A stretch of DNA of 64,000 nucleotides from CAJXSN01 sp947492235 (GCF_042492175.1 NZ_CP170453.1:1984001-2048000); one strand, 5' to 3'; positions 1 through 9,059 are shown, counted from the stretch's first letter. Notes: generated by a model not told the origin, from the letters alone. Translations and numbers: made by a program.

Positions 1-44
1 GAGCCTTATGGGTTCCGTGGGTTCGAATCCCACCCTCTCCGCCA
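1..44 (+). tRNA. tRNA-Ser, 3' part only (5' end outside the window)
   Basis: The window opens inside a tRNA gene. The T arm is clear: GTGGG stem, TTCGAAT loop, CCCAC stem (17-33). It is followed by the 3' acceptor strand CCTCTCC (34-40), discriminator G41 and an encoded CCA (42-44). Upstream, GAGCC / GGTTC can pair (one G-T wobble) as a long variable-arm stem, which marks a class II tRNA. The acceptor strand predicts a 5' GGAGAGG, typical of bacterial tRNA-Ser. The anticodon lies outside the window, so the isoacceptor cannot be named. Confidence 0.85.
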
Positions 45-49
45 CGGGG

Positions 50-68
50 CCGGGCCTGCAAGGTCCGG
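50..68 (+). terminator. Hairpin after the tRNA, possible terminator
   Basis: CCGGGCC and GGTCCGG form a 7-bp stem with one G-T pair around the 5-nt loop TGCAA, six bases after the tRNA CCA end. No T-tract follows, so this could be a weak terminator or a processing signal. Confidence 0.4.
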
Positions 69-140
69 TTGCCTAGTGTCCTCGCCATTGCCTGAGCCCA
101 CCTATCCGCTACAGATGTGGCAGAGGGGAATGCGCCGCCT

Positions 141-1205
141 ATGAGCCGCCAAAGCGACAGTTTTTACTCCGGCGATCTGTTCGGGGAACTGCATCAGGCG
201 GATGCAGAGCCGGTCAGGCCGCGGCTTGCGGATTATCTGCCCGGTCTCATCGTGTGCGGCGTTGCGTCGTTGGCGGCGGCATGGCTGGCAGAGCATTACG
301 GGTTTCCGATCATCCTGCTGGGCCTGCTGATCGGGCTGGCAATGAGTTTTGTCTCGACCATCGAAATCACCGCAGCCGGCCTCGACTTTGCCTCGCGCCA
401 TTTCCTGCGCGCAGGCATCGTGTTGCTTGGGTTACAAGTGACATTCGCGCAAGTCGCTGCACTGGGCTGGCTGGCCTTTGCCGGATTGCTTGTGGTGATG
501 GTCAGCGCCTTTGCTGCGGCCATTCTCGCGGCCCGCTGGGTGGGCGAGGGGCAGGAATCCGGCATTCTGGCGGGCGGGGCAACCGCCATCTGCGGGGCCT
601 CCGCGGCGCTGGCTCTGTATGGCGTGATCGGGCGCGACCGGCTGGATCAGGCGCGCTTTTCGGTCGCGCTTGTGGGCGTGGCTCTGGCCAGCGCCATTGC
701 CATGTCGGCCTATCCGGCCATCGCTCAGGCTATCGGGATGAGCGACAAACAGGCGGGGTTCCTGATCGGTGCCTCGGTCCACGACGCGGCGCAGGCGATT
801 GGCGGAGCCTATAGCTATTCCGATGCAGCGGGCGCGGATGCGACGGTGGTGAAGCTGGCACGGGTCGCCATGCTTGGGCCGATTGTCGCGCTGGTGGCCC
901 TGTGGCTGGGGCGTGGGCAGGGCGGTGCAGGCTCTGCATGGCGTAAAGTGGCGATGCCTTGGTTTATTGCCGGGTTCTTCGTGCTGCTGGCTATCAACAG
1001 CCTGATGAGCTTTCCCGAAGCCGTGACCGGCCCGGCTCTGGCTCTGTCCAAGGCGTTGCTGCTGCTGGCGGTGGTGGCCACGGCCATGCGTTCGCAATTG
1101 GGGTTGCTGGTCGATGCGGGATGGCGGGCGCTGGTTCCGATGGGCGCAGCCAGCGTGGTGTCATTCGTCGTGGCGCTGGCGATTGCTTGGGTCGCTGTCG
1201 CGTGA
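141..1205 (+). CDS. YeiH/UPF0324-family putative sulfate/anion exporter, membrane protein
   Basis: This is a polytopic inner-membrane protein of about 354 residues with roughly ten hydrophobic segments. Family-typical stretches are visible: GGATAICGASAALALYG in the middle, then FLIGASVHDAAQAIGGA and KLARVAMLGPIVALV. The UPF0324 (YeiH) family is annotated as putative sulfate exporters, but the substrate is poorly established, so transport of an anion is family knowledge only. The frame also has a GTG at 117. I prefer the ATG at 141 because AGAGGGG lies about 12 bases upstream and the first strong hydrophobic block follows after a short polar N-terminus. It sits just after a tRNA and converges on an Lrp-type regulator 13 bases away. 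Confidence 0.8.
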   Translation: MSRQSDSFYSGDLFGELHQADAEPVRPRLADYLPGLIVCGVASLAAAWLAEHYGFPIILLGLLIGLAMSFVSTIEITAAGLDFASRHFLRAGIVLLGLQVTFAQVAALGWLAFAGLLVVMVSAFAAAILAARWVGEGQESGILAGGATAICGASAALALYGVIGRDRLDQARFSVALVGVALASAIAMSAYPAIAQAIGMSDKQAGFLIGASVHDAAQAIGGAYSYSDAAGADATVVKLARVAMLGPIVALVALWLGRGQGGAGSAWRKVAMPWFIAGFFVLLAINSLMSFPEAVTGPALALSKALLLLAVVATAMRSQLGLLVDAGWRALVPMGAASVVSFVVALAIAWVAVA

Positions 1206-1218
1206 GCCAGATTCTGAC

Positions 1219-1698
1219 TTAAGCTCTTAGTGGCAATGCCGTGGTGTATTTCATCTCCTCCATGGAGAAAGTCGCGGTGACATCGGCCAGATCGGGAATG
1301 CGCGCGATCAGGCGCTGATAGATCCGGTCATAATCCGCGATATCGCGCACGCGCACCTTAACCAGATAATCCACGTCGCCCGCCATCCTGTGGCATTCGG
1401 TAATCTCGTCCAGCGAGGCAACAGCCTGCGAAAATGCCTCCACCCAGTCCGGATCGTGGCGCCGCGTGCGGATGGAGACGAAGACAGTGGTCGCCAGCCC
1501 GACGCGGCGCGGGTCCACAATGGCAACCCGCCCGGCAATGATGCCTGCCTCCTCCAGCCGCTTGATCCGGCGCCAACACGGATTGGCGGACAAGCCGACC
1601 TTGTCTCCGATCGCCTGTACCGAGAGTGTGGCGTCTTCCTGTAATGCACCGAGGATTCGGTGGTCGGTGGAATCAATTTGCAATTCTGAGCTGTTCAT
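1219..1698 (-). CDS. Lrp/AsnC-family transcriptional regulator
   Basis: This is a protein of about 159 residues with the Lrp/AsnC layout. An N-terminal winged helix-turn-helix (IGDKVGLSANPCWRRIKRLE, about residues 30-50) is followed by an AsnC-type ligand-binding domain (VFVSIRTRRHDPDW, then GDVDYLVKVRVRDIADYD). Such proteins sense amino acids and act as local or global regulators. The frame is open to 1761. The ATG at 1698 gives the normal family N-terminus, but an ATG at 1728 cannot be excluded because no strong Shine-Dalgarno marks either. The upstream neighbour on the other strand is a small DUF6356 gene rather than the amino-acid exporter often paired with such regulators, so the target is unknown. 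Confidence 0.88.
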   Translation of the reverse strand: MNSSELQIDSTDHRILGALQEDATLSVQAIGDKVGLSANPCWRRIKRLEEAGIIAGRVAIVDPRRVGLATTVFVSIRTRRHDPDWVEAFSQAVASLDEITECHRMAGDVDYLVKVRVRDIADYDRIYQRLIARIPDLADVTATFSMEEMKYTTALPLRA

Positions 1699-1800
1699 TG
1701 GGATAGATTGACTGAATTTTCCCGACATGCAATCATCTTTGGGAGAATTTTGCATTCCCATCGGTGTAGAAGGTGCCTACACCAATCGAAGGGCACCCTC

Positions 1801-2037
1801 ATGATCCGCGACGCTTTCACCAGCCATCCCGCCTCTGTCGGCGAGAGCTATGGCCAGCATCTGGTCCATGCCAGCAGCTTCGGATTTCGCATGATGCTGG
1901 GCGGAATGGCCTGCGTGCTGCATGGTATCCTGCCGTTCCTGTTCGTCAAAACAGGCAGCAGGCAGATCGAAACGCTGCACGGCAAAATGGTGGTCAATCG
2001 CAGCAAGATGCCGCAGCCGCTCGATTTCGTGATCTAG
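1801..2037 (+). CDS. DUF6356 family small protein
   Basis: This is a 78-residue protein beginning MIRDAFTSHPASVGESYGQH. It has a central hydrophobic segment (MMLGGMACVLHGILPFLFV) and a basic C-terminus. The HPxSVGESY start and the central helix match small proteins of unknown function annotated as DUF6356 in sphingomonads and rhizobia, by recall only. The ATG at 1801 has GAAGGGC a few bases upstream. Its TAG stop is part of a CTAG at 2034-2037 that is also the TAG stop of ppc on the other strand, so the two genes converge and overlap by four bases. One transmembrane helix is likely; no function can be assigned. Confidence 0.75.
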   Translation: MIRDAFTSHPASVGESYGQHLVHASSFGFRMMLGGMACVLHGILPFLFVKTGSRQIETLHGKMVVNRSKMPQPLDFVI

Positions 2038-4715
2038 CCGCTGTTCCTCAGGGCCGTCGCGATCGCGTTGATCGATAGCTTGATGCCCTCGGCAATCCGC
2101 TCGTCCGTCTCGCCCGCGCGGTGGCGCTTGAGCAGCTCCACCTGCAACAGGTTGAGCGGCTCGATATAGGGCAGGCGCAGGCGGATCGAGGCGTCCAGCT
2201 TGGGCGAGTTCTCGAGCAGGTACGACTGTCCCGTCACCTCCAGCAAGGCGTCATGCGTGCGGTGCCAGCCGTCGCGGATTTGCGGGAAGATGCGACCGGC
2301 AAGTGCCTGATCTTCGACCAGTCCTGCATATTTGGCGGCCAGTGCCATGTCCGATTTGGCGAGAACCATTTCGAGATTGGCCAGCGTGTTGGCGAAGAAC
2401 GGCCAGCTTTGCGCCATGTCCTTCAGCTCTGCTGTGTCGGAATGCGATGTCAGCGCCTGTCCTACGCCGAACCAGCCGGGCAGCATCACACGGGCCTGAG
2501 CCCACGAAAACACCCACGGAATGGCGCGTAAATCCTCAATGGCGTTGGTCGCCTTACGGCTCGCGGGTCGCGAGCCGATCTTCAGCGTGGCGATCTCCGC
2601 GATCGGAGTCATCTGGCGGAAGAAATCAACGAAGCCGTCCGTTCCGTAGACCATCCCGCGATAGGCATCGAAGGCGGCGGAAGACAGCCCGTCCATGGTG
2701 GCGCAAAACGCCTTGTACTGTGCATCCGGCAGTCGCTGCGGCTCTAGCGTGGCGAGCATGCTGGCGGTGGCCATGGCTTCCAGATTGGCGCTCGCGCTGT
2801 CGGCCGTGCCGAATTTCGCGGCGATGACTTCGCCCTGCTCGGTAATGCGGATGCGCCCCTGCACAGTGCCAGGCGGTTGGCCGCGAATGGCTTCGAAGGC
2901 CGATCCGCCGCCGCGGCCCACGGAACCGCCGCGGCCATGGAACAGCTGCATCCCGACCCCGGCCTTGGCAAAAACAGGGGCCAGCGCCTCGCTCGCCTTG
3001 GCGAGGTTCCAGCAGGAGGTCAGATATCCGCCATCCTTGTTGCTGTCGGAATAGCCGATCATTACTTCCTGATGGCCGCGCGCCCGGGCGATATGGGCCA
3101 CTTCGGGCAGGGCGAAATAGTCCGCCATGACACCGGGTGCGTTCTCCAGATCGCCGATGGTTTCGAACAGAGGAACCGCCATGATCGCGGCGTGGGGTTC
3201 GTCGCCCGCGCGGTAGAGACCCGCTTCGCGCAGCATGATGTGCACTTCCAGCAGGTCCGAAACGGTTTCCGCCATCGAGACGACATATTGCGTGATGCAC
3301 TCCGGCCCCAAGGTGCGGTGCGCTTCTGCCGCCGCATCGATAATGGCAAGCTCGCCGTTGGTTTCGTCCGAATAGGTGCTCCACGGCGAGCGCAGCGGCC
3401 GCCCGCCGGACAGTTCCTTGCGCAGCAGCGAGATACGGGCATCCTCATCCAATGCGAGGTAATCGCTCTCAATCCCGACGGAGGCGAGCAACTCTGCCAC
3501 CACGCGTTCGTGCACGGCGCTGTTCTGCCGCATGTCGAGAGTTGCGAGGTGGAAGCCAAATGTCCGCACGCTGCGGATCAGACGGCCCAATGCGCCTTGC
3601 GAGGCGAGCGTTTCACCGCCGAGGCCGGCAAGCGCGCGCGCTACGGTGCGCAGGTCTGCATTGAACGCGTCCGGCCCTGCATAGGGCTCCCCTTCGTCCA
3701 ACGCCGGGCGGGAGGGTTTGTGGCCGACCAGCTGCTCGAAGGTCGCGGCCAGTCGGTTGTAGATGCCAATTATGGCCCGGCGGTAGGGCTCGTCCGCGCG
3801 GTGGGGAGAAGGGTCCTGGCTGGCCTCGGCCAGAGCCACGACTTCGGGCGCAACATCGGTGAGCTCGCTGGAGATCGAAAGCTCGCCGCCAAGCTGGTGC
3901 AGGGCATCGAGATAATGGCTGAGAACGGTTTCAGCAGCCCGGCCTTGCGCATAGCGGAGCGAGGCGTCTGTCACGTAAGGGTTGCCGTCGCGGTCGCCGC
4001 CGATCCAGCTGCCCAGCTTCACAAAGCTGCGTGGCCTCTCGCCCAGCGCCTGTTCCCATTGCCCGTAAAGCCCCGGCAGGACGGGCAGGAACACATCGCG
4101 CATGAAAGCCAGCGCATTGTCCACTTCGTCCGTGACGCCCAGTTTTTCGCGCCGCAATGTGCGGGTAAGCCAAAGGAGAGCGATCTGACGCACGATGGCC
4201 TCGGCAACATCGTCGCCTTCGGGCGTGGTCGTGGCGCCGGTGTCGCGCATGGCCATAAGGTCCGCGATCCGGGCGCGGTGATCGATGATGCTCTTGCGCC
4301 GGACCTCCGTCGGGTGCGCTGTCAGCACAGGCGCGATCAGCGCATTGTCGAGCATCGCAAGGATGTCTTTGGACGATACGCCGTGCTCTTTGAGACCGGC
4401 GACCGCCGTGGCGAAATCCACTTTGGTATCGCCCATCACTCCGTCACGGTCCTCGGCCAGATTGGCGAGCATGGAGAACAGGCCGAATCCGCGCACGAAG
4501 GACAGCGTATCGTCGAGGCCCAATTGCTCGAGGCCAAGGTCCTGCGGGCTCTCGCCGCGGTGCCGCTCTACGCTGGCGGAGCGAATGCGCTCGGTATGCT
4601 CGAACAGCGCGTCGCCGCCATGCTCGCGGATCACGTCGCCCAGCAGCTTGCCAAGATAGCGGATGTCCGGGTTTTGCTGGATAGCCGGGCGGGACGGTGT
4701 GGAGGTATCGTTCAT
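2034..4715 (-). CDS. ppc: Phosphoenolpyruvate carboxylase
   Basis: This 893-residue cytoplasmic enzyme carboxylates PEP with bicarbonate to oxaloacetate, replenishing the TCA cycle. All diagnostic motifs are present: the catalytic-histidine motif LTAHPTEVRRKS (His about 134), GGDRDGNPYVT, GYSDSNKDGGYLTS, the glycine loop FHGRGGSVGRGGG, WVFSWAQARVMLPGW and the C-terminal LRNSG. The length is normal for bacterial PEPC. The ATG at 4715 overlaps the TGA of glk (ATGA), so translation is probably coupled to glk. It is the last gene of the zwf-edd-glk-ppc operon. The frame is open further upstream, but that part overlaps glk and carries no family sequence. Confidence 0.97.
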   Translation of the reverse strand: MNDTSTPSRPAIQQNPDIRYLGKLLGDVIREHGGDALFEHTERIRSASVERHRGESPQDLGLEQLGLDDTLSFVRGFGLFSMLANLAEDRDGVMGDTKVDFATAVAGLKEHGVSSKDILAMLDNALIAPVLTAHPTEVRRKSIIDHRARIADLMAMRDTGATTTPEGDDVAEAIVRQIALLWLTRTLRREKLGVTDEVDNALAFMRDVFLPVLPGLYGQWEQALGERPRSFVKLGSWIGGDRDGNPYVTDASLRYAQGRAAETVLSHYLDALHQLGGELSISSELTDVAPEVVALAEASQDPSPHRADEPYRRAIIGIYNRLAATFEQLVGHKPSRPALDEGEPYAGPDAFNADLRTVARALAGLGGETLASQGALGRLIRSVRTFGFHLATLDMRQNSAVHERVVAELLASVGIESDYLALDEDARISLLRKELSGGRPLRSPWSTYSDETNGELAIIDAAAEAHRTLGPECITQYVVSMAETVSDLLEVHIMLREAGLYRAGDEPHAAIMAVPLFETIGDLENAPGVMADYFALPEVAHIARARGHQEVMIGYSDSNKDGGYLTSCWNLAKASEALAPVFAKAGVGMQLFHGRGGSVGRGGGSAFEAIRGQPPGTVQGRIRITEQGEVIAAKFGTADSASANLEAMATASMLATLEPQRLPDAQYKAFCATMDGLSSAAFDAYRGMVYGTDGFVDFFRQMTPIAEIATLKIGSRPASRKATNAIEDLRAIPWVFSWAQARVMLPGWFGVGQALTSHSDTAELKDMAQSWPFFANTLANLEMVLAKSDMALAAKYAGLVEDQALAGRIFPQIRDGWHRTHDALLEVTGQSYLLENSPKLDASIRLRLPYIEPLNLLQVELLKRHRAGETDERIAEGIKLSINAIATALRNSG

Positions 4716-5689
4716 GGCTGGTCGTTCCAGAATGCCGCTGCGGCGCCGAACAGGCCCGGCTGGGGGTGAATGATAAGCTTGACGGGAAGGCTGGCCATAA
4801 GCCCTGAGAACCGCCCCTTGGCGCAGAACCGGTCGGCAAAGCCGGAGGCCAGCAGCGTGTCTCGGATGCGGTAGCCGAGGCCGCCTGCCACCACCACGCC
4901 GCTGGCGCCCTGTATCAGGGCGATATCGCCTGCAACGCTGCCCAGTGCGAGGCAGAACCGGTCGACAGCTGCGGCGGCCAGGCTGTCTTCCCCGCTCGTG
5001 CCCATTTGCCAAAGCGTGCGATCATCCACATCGGGGACGGCGCGTTTTTCCATCGCGGCGAGCGTCTGGTAGATGTCGACAATGGCCGGGCCCGAGACGA
5101 TTCGTTCGTCCGACACGCGGTTATGCCGCTTCCGCAATCGCGCGAGGATCGCGTCTTCAATCGCATCGACCGGCGCAAAATCTCCGTGCCCGCCCTCGGT
5201 TGCCTGGACCCGGTATGCGCCTGAGCCATCGCGCCAGAAATGAGTCACGCCAAGGCCGGTGCCGGGTCCCAGAACGCTGACCGTGCCGCTGGCGGGCAGG
5301 GGCGCATCGGGCCCTGCGAGATGCAGGAACTGGTCCTCTGGCGCGCGCGCTGCGGCGTGGCCGACAGCTTCGAAATCGTTGACGATCTTGTATTTCGAGC
5401 AGCCCAACTTCTCGGCGATCAGCGGCGGGCGGATGATCCACGGGTTGTTGGTGAACCGGATGATGTCCTGCTTCACTGGCCCCGCCACCGCCATGCTGAC
5501 GGCATCCGGCAGGCTGCCGCCTTGGCGCCGCTCGAAATCCTCCCACGCGGTCTGGAAACTGGCATGGTCCTCGGTCGCCAGCGTGACCGGCTCGTCCAGC
5601 TCGATGGCACCGTCCGCGCTACGCGTGGCGATGGCGAAGCGGGCGTGGGTCCCGCCAATATCGACTGCGACGAGCGTATCCGTGGTCAA
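4712..5689 (-). CDS. glk: Glucokinase (Glk family)
   Basis: This 325-residue enzyme phosphorylates glucose with ATP to glucose-6-phosphate, the entry point for free glucose released from maltodextrins by the neighbouring glucosidases. Motifs of the bacterial Glk family are visible: the phosphate-binding DIGGTHARFA near residue 10, FTNNPWIIRPPLI, NDFEAVGHA, GPGTGLGVTHF and ATEGGHGDFAP. The start is a TTG at 5689 whose TTGA overlaps the TGA stop of edd, an arrangement that implies coupled translation. No ATG or GTG gives a sensible N-terminus immediately before the DIGGTHARF motif. Its stop in turn overlaps the ppc start. Confidence 0.95.
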   Translation of the reverse strand: MTTDTLVAVDIGGTHARFAIATRSADGAIELDEPVTLATEDHASFQTAWEDFERRQGGSLPDAVSMAVAGPVKQDIIRFTNNPWIIRPPLIAEKLGCSKYKIVNDFEAVGHAAARAPEDQFLHLAGPDAPLPASGTVSVLGPGTGLGVTHFWRDGSGAYRVQATEGGHGDFAPVDAIEDAILARLRKRHNRVSDERIVSGPAIVDIYQTLAAMEKRAVPDVDDRTLWQMGTSGEDSLAAAAVDRFCLALGSVAGDIALIQGASGVVVAGGLGYRIRDTLLASGFADRFCAKGRFSGLMASLPVKLIIHPQPGLFGAAAAFWNDQP

Positions 5690-7533
5690 AGTCCTGCCTC
5701 TTTCAGCATAGCGCTGCCGCCCATTTCTGCCGGGTCGCTGTGGCGGCGCATCATGGCGAACAGTTCGCGGCCAGTGCCCCATTGCTCTGCCGGGGCGGGG
5801 GCTTGCTTGCGGGCGGCCCATTCGGCGTCATCCACCAAGGCCTGCAAGGTGCCCTCATGCGCGCAGACCCGCACCACATCGCCGTCGCGCAATTTGCCCA
5901 GCGGGCCGTCATGCCATGCTTCTGGGGAGGAATGGATGGCGGCGGGCACCTTACCGCTCGCGCCCGACATCCGCCCATCGGTGACCAGCGCCACGCGGTA
6001 GCCGCGATCCTGCAATACGCCCAGCGGCGGCGTGAGTTTGTGGAGTTCGGGCATCCCATTGGCCGCTGGTCCTTGGAAGCGGACCACAACAACCACATCG
6101 CGGTCCAGTTCGCCCGCCTTGAACGCTTCGCCCACGGCATTTTGCGTGTCGAAGACCCGGCAGGGGGCCTCGATAGTGCGGTGTTCATCCTTCACTGCGC
6201 TGATTTTCATGGTCGCCCGGCCCAGATTGCCGTGCAGCAGCACCATCCCGCCGTCGGGCTGGAAGGGGTCGGTGACAGGTTTGAGCAGCGTGTCGTCATG
6301 GCTGGCCTCAGCAGCCGGTTTCCACACCAGCGCGTCGTCTTCCATGAAGGGTTCCTGCGCACCATCCATCAGAGAGGCGCCGTAGATCGTCATAATATCG
6401 GGGTGCGCCAGCCCTGCGCCGATCAGCTCGCGGATCACGTAAGGCATGCCGCCTGCCGCGTGGAAATAATTGATGTCGCCCGCGCCGTTCGGATAGACGC
6501 TGGCAATCAGCGGGACCACTCGGCTGAGCGCGTCCATATCGTCCCAATCGACCGTGATCCCGGCGGCCCGTGCGATGGCGGGTATGTGGATCACGTGATT
6601 TGTCGATCCGCCAGTAGCCAGCAGGCCGACGATGGCGTTGACGATGGACTTCTCGTCCACGCACAAGCCGAGCGGGCGATAATCCTCGTTTTCTTTTCCG
6701 TCTTTGGCCCAACCAATCTCGGTAATCCGATGCGTCGCCGCGCGGGTCAGTTCCTGACGCAGTTTCGCGCCGGGATTGACGAAACTGGAGCCGGGCATGT
6801 GGAGGCCCATCATCTCCATCATCATCTGGTTGGAGTTGGCCGTGCCGTAAAATGTGCAGGTGCCCGCCCCGTGATAGCTGGCGCTTTCCGCTTCCAGCAA
6901 TTCCTCGCGGCCTACCTTGCCTTCTGCATAGAGCTGGCGGACGCGGATCTTCTCCTTGTTGGCGAGGCCCGAAGGCATCGGGCCTGCTGGCACCAGGATG
7001 GTCGGCAAATGCCCGAACCGCAGAGTGCCGATCAGCAGGCCGGGCACGATCTTGTCGCAAATGCCCAGCAGCAGCGCGCCTTCGAACATTCCGTGGCTGA
7101 GGCCGACCGATGCGCTCATCGCAATGACATCGCGGCTGAACAGGGAAAGTTCCATCGAGTCCTGACCCTGCGTCACTCCGTCGCACATCGCGGGAACACC
7201 GCCAGCAACCTGCGCAGTTGCGCCGCGTTCGCGGGCGGCGATCTTTATCTGCTCGGGGTAGCGGCCATAGGGCTGGTGCGCGCTCAGCATGTCGTTGAAG
7301 GCGGTCACGATGCCGATATTCATCGCGTGGCCGCCGCGAATGGTCGCCTTGTCCTCGCCGCTCGCCGCGAAGCCGTGGGCCAGATTGCCGCAAGAGAGGT
7401 TGGGGCGGTGCACGCCCTCGTCGCGTTGCCGCTCGATCAGATCGAGATAACGCGCGCGCCCTTCCTTGGAACGGCGGATGACCCGGTCGGTGACCTTGGC
7501 GACGGTTTCATTGATTGCGGGCATATCACTCAT
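5686..7533 (-). CDS. edd: Phosphogluconate dehydratase (Entner-Doudoroff)
   Basis: This 615-residue iron-sulfur enzyme of the IlvD/Edd family dehydrates 6-phosphogluconate to 2-keto-3-deoxy-6-phosphogluconate. Conserved segments include PAMCDGVTQGQDSMELSL, LLLGICDKIVPGLLIG, GAGTCTFYGTANSNQMM and TDGRMSGASGKVPAA. Cysteines in the first three are the likely Fe-S ligands by family knowledge. I chose the ATG at 7533 (MSDMPAIN), which overlaps the zwf 3' end by eight bases. An ATG at 7524 is an alternative. The partner aldolase Eda is not in this window. The order zwf-edd-glk lacks the 6-phosphogluconolactonase gene that often separates zwf and edd in sphingomonads. Confidence 0.96.
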   Translation of the reverse strand: MSDMPAINETVAKVTDRVIRRSKEGRARYLDLIERQRDEGVHRPNLSCGNLAHGFAASGEDKATIRGGHAMNIGIVTAFNDMLSAHQPYGRYPEQIKIAARERGATAQVAGGVPAMCDGVTQGQDSMELSLFSRDVIAMSASVGLSHGMFEGALLLGICDKIVPGLLIGTLRFGHLPTILVPAGPMPSGLANKEKIRVRQLYAEGKVGREELLEAESASYHGAGTCTFYGTANSNQMMMEMMGLHMPGSSFVNPGAKLRQELTRAATHRITEIGWAKDGKENEDYRPLGLCVDEKSIVNAIVGLLATGGSTNHVIHIPAIARAAGITVDWDDMDALSRVVPLIASVYPNGAGDINYFHAAGGMPYVIRELIGAGLAHPDIMTIYGASLMDGAQEPFMEDDALVWKPAAEASHDDTLLKPVTDPFQPDGGMVLLHGNLGRATMKISAVKDEHRTIEAPCRVFDTQNAVGEAFKAGELDRDVVVVVRFQGPAANGMPELHKLTPPLGVLQDRGYRVALVTDGRMSGASGKVPAAIHSSPEAWHDGPLGKLRDGDVVRVCAHEGTLQALVDDAEWAARKQAPAPAEQWGTGRELFAMMRRHSDPAEMGGSAMLKEAGL

Positions 7534-8986
7534 TCCAGCTGACCCCGTCACGTTCGGTCAGGGCAATGGCCGCGCTCGGACCCCATCCGCCTGATCCGTA
7601 GGATTTGGGCGTCATCAATTCTTCCGCCCATGTTTCGCGGATCGCATCGATCCAGCGCCACTGCGCCTCCACCTCGTCACGGCGCACGAACAGGGTCGGG
7701 TCGCCGTCGATCAGGTCCAGCAGAAGGCGTTCATAGGCGATGCGCCGACGTGCCCGGCTGAAGGCCTGCGTCAGCGACAGATCGAGGGGTACTTCGCGCA
7801 AGGTCACGCCGTCGCGGTCCATGCTGGGCTTCTTCGCCATAACCATCAGGCGGACATATTCCTCCGGCTGGAGGCGGATGACCAGCCTGTTCGCGTTCAG
7901 CTTCCCGCCGCGTGCGCCAAAGATATTGTGCGGCACGCATTTGAACTGGATGACGATTTCGCTGCGCCGTTCGGCCATGCGCTTGCCGGTGCGCAGATAG
8001 AAGGGCACCCCGTTCCAGCGCCAGTTGTCGATATGCGCCTTGATTGCGACGAACGTTTCCGTGTCCGAAGCCTCGCCCAGATCGTCTTCGTAGCTTTCCA
8101 CTGACTGGCCGGAAACCGCCCCGCTGCCATATTGCCCGCGCACCATCTCGTCGGCGGAAACCGAGCGCAGCGAACGCAGGACCTTCACCTTCTCGTCGCG
8201 CACGCTGGTCGCATCGAAGTCGGCGGGCGCTTCCATCGCGGTGATGGCGAGCAATTGCAGCATATGGTTCTGCACCATGTCGCGCAGCGCGCCGGTATCG
8301 TCGTAAAAGCCGTGCCGCCCCTCTAGACCGACCGTCTCGCTGACCGTGATCTGCACATGCTCGATCCCGCCTGCGTTCCACAGCGGTTCGAACATCATAT
8401 TGGCGAAACGCAGCGCCATCAGGTTCTGGACCGTCTCCTTGCCGAGATAATGGTCGATGCGGAAAATCTGGTCCTCGGCAAAGGCGCTGGCGACCGCGTC
8501 ATTGATCACCGCGCTGCTGGCCAGATCATTGCCCAGCGGCTTTTCCAGACCGATCCGTACGTGATCGCCGGTCAGCCCGGAATGCTGCAATCCCTTGATT
8601 GTCGGCTCAAACAGGAAGGGCGCAGTGGAGAGGAAGATCGACAGGCCTCCCGAAATGTCGCCCAGTTTCGCGGCGAGATCATCGAACCCTTCCAGCGTGG
8701 TTGCATCGAGCGCCTGATATTGCAGTCGGTCCAGAAAGCTGGCGATTTGCTGAGAATCTCGCCGGTCATCGGGCAGGTATTCCTCCAGCGCCTCTCTGGC
8801 GAATTCGCGAAACCCGTCATCGGTCAGCTCGCTGCGCGCTGTGCCAGTGATGCGCAGCTCTGGCTCGATCAATTCGTCTTCATGCAAGGCAAACAGCGAC
8901 GGCAGAAGCATGCGCTTGGCCAGATCGCCGGTCGCGCCGAACAGCAGGAGGCCGGAGCACGGCTTCAGGGGATGGGCAGCGGAAAT
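7526..8986 (-). CDS. zwf: Glucose-6-phosphate 1-dehydrogenase, probable ATT start
   Basis: This enzyme oxidises glucose-6-phosphate to 6-phosphogluconolactone with NAD(P)+. The first in-frame ATG (8911) would remove the nucleotide-binding motif. Upstream codons read SGLLLFGATGDLAKR directly into that ATG, so the protein must begin earlier. The open frame is closed by a TGA at 8999-9001 and contains no ATG, GTG or TTG before 8911. The best candidate is an ATT at 8986, preceded by GAGAGGAG with six bases between AGGAG and ATT, giving MSAAHPLKPCSGLL and 486 residues, the usual length. A CTG a few codons later is the alternative. Other motifs are EKPLGND, the active-site RIDHYLGKETVQNL and GWGPSAA near the C-terminus. 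It is the first gene of the operon with edd, glk and ppc. Confidence 0.93.
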   Translation of the reverse strand: MSAAHPLKPCSGLLLFGATGDLAKRMLLPSLFALHEDELIEPELRITGTARSELTDDGFREFAREALEEYLPDDRRDSQQIASFLDRLQYQALDATTLEGFDDLAAKLGDISGGLSIFLSTAPFLFEPTIKGLQHSGLTGDHVRIGLEKPLGNDLASSAVINDAVASAFAEDQIFRIDHYLGKETVQNLMALRFANMMFEPLWNAGGIEHVQITVSETVGLEGRHGFYDDTGALRDMVQNHMLQLLAITAMEAPADFDATSVRDEKVKVLRSLRSVSADEMVRGQYGSGAVSGQSVESYEDDLGEASDTETFVAIKAHIDNWRWNGVPFYLRTGKRMAERRSEIVIQFKCVPHNIFGARGGKLNANRLVIRLQPEEYVRLMVMAKKPSMDRDGVTLREVPLDLSLTQAFSRARRRIAYERLLLDLIDGDPTLFVRRDEVEAQWRWIDAIRETWAEELMTPKSYGSGGWGPSAAIALTERDGVSWNE

Positions 8987-9047
8987 GGCAGGCTCCTCTC
9001 ACTCTATTGGTGGCAGGTGTGCGATAAACGCCCATGGCTTGCCAAGG

Positions 9048-9059
9048 AAATACGAATGC
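9048..9059 (-). promoter_or_regulatory. Candidate LacI-type operator upstream of zwf
   Basis: On the minus strand this reads GCATTCGTATTT, with a central CG, 62 bases before the zwf start. It matches 10 of 12 positions of ACATTCGTATGT upstream of the MFS transporter (22771-22782) and shares its core with GTATACGTATGT in the receptor/lacI gap (21559-21570). A central CG and dyad symmetry are typical of LacI-family operators. The assignment rests only on this three-site comparison. Confidence 0.4.

Noticed and set aside
45..140. Possible integration (att) site next to the tRNA.
   Set aside because: No integrase gene or repeat of the tRNA 3' end was seen elsewhere in the window.
2877..4769. A 630-codon open frame on the plus strand opposite ppc.
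   Set aside because: It is a high-GC antisense shadow of ppc with no recognisable domain and a histidine/arginine-rich composition.
4716..5012. The ppc reading frame stays open about 99 codons upstream of its start.
   Set aside because: This part lies over glk in another frame, has no PEPC family sequence, and the ATG at 4715 forms a clean ATGA overlap with glk.
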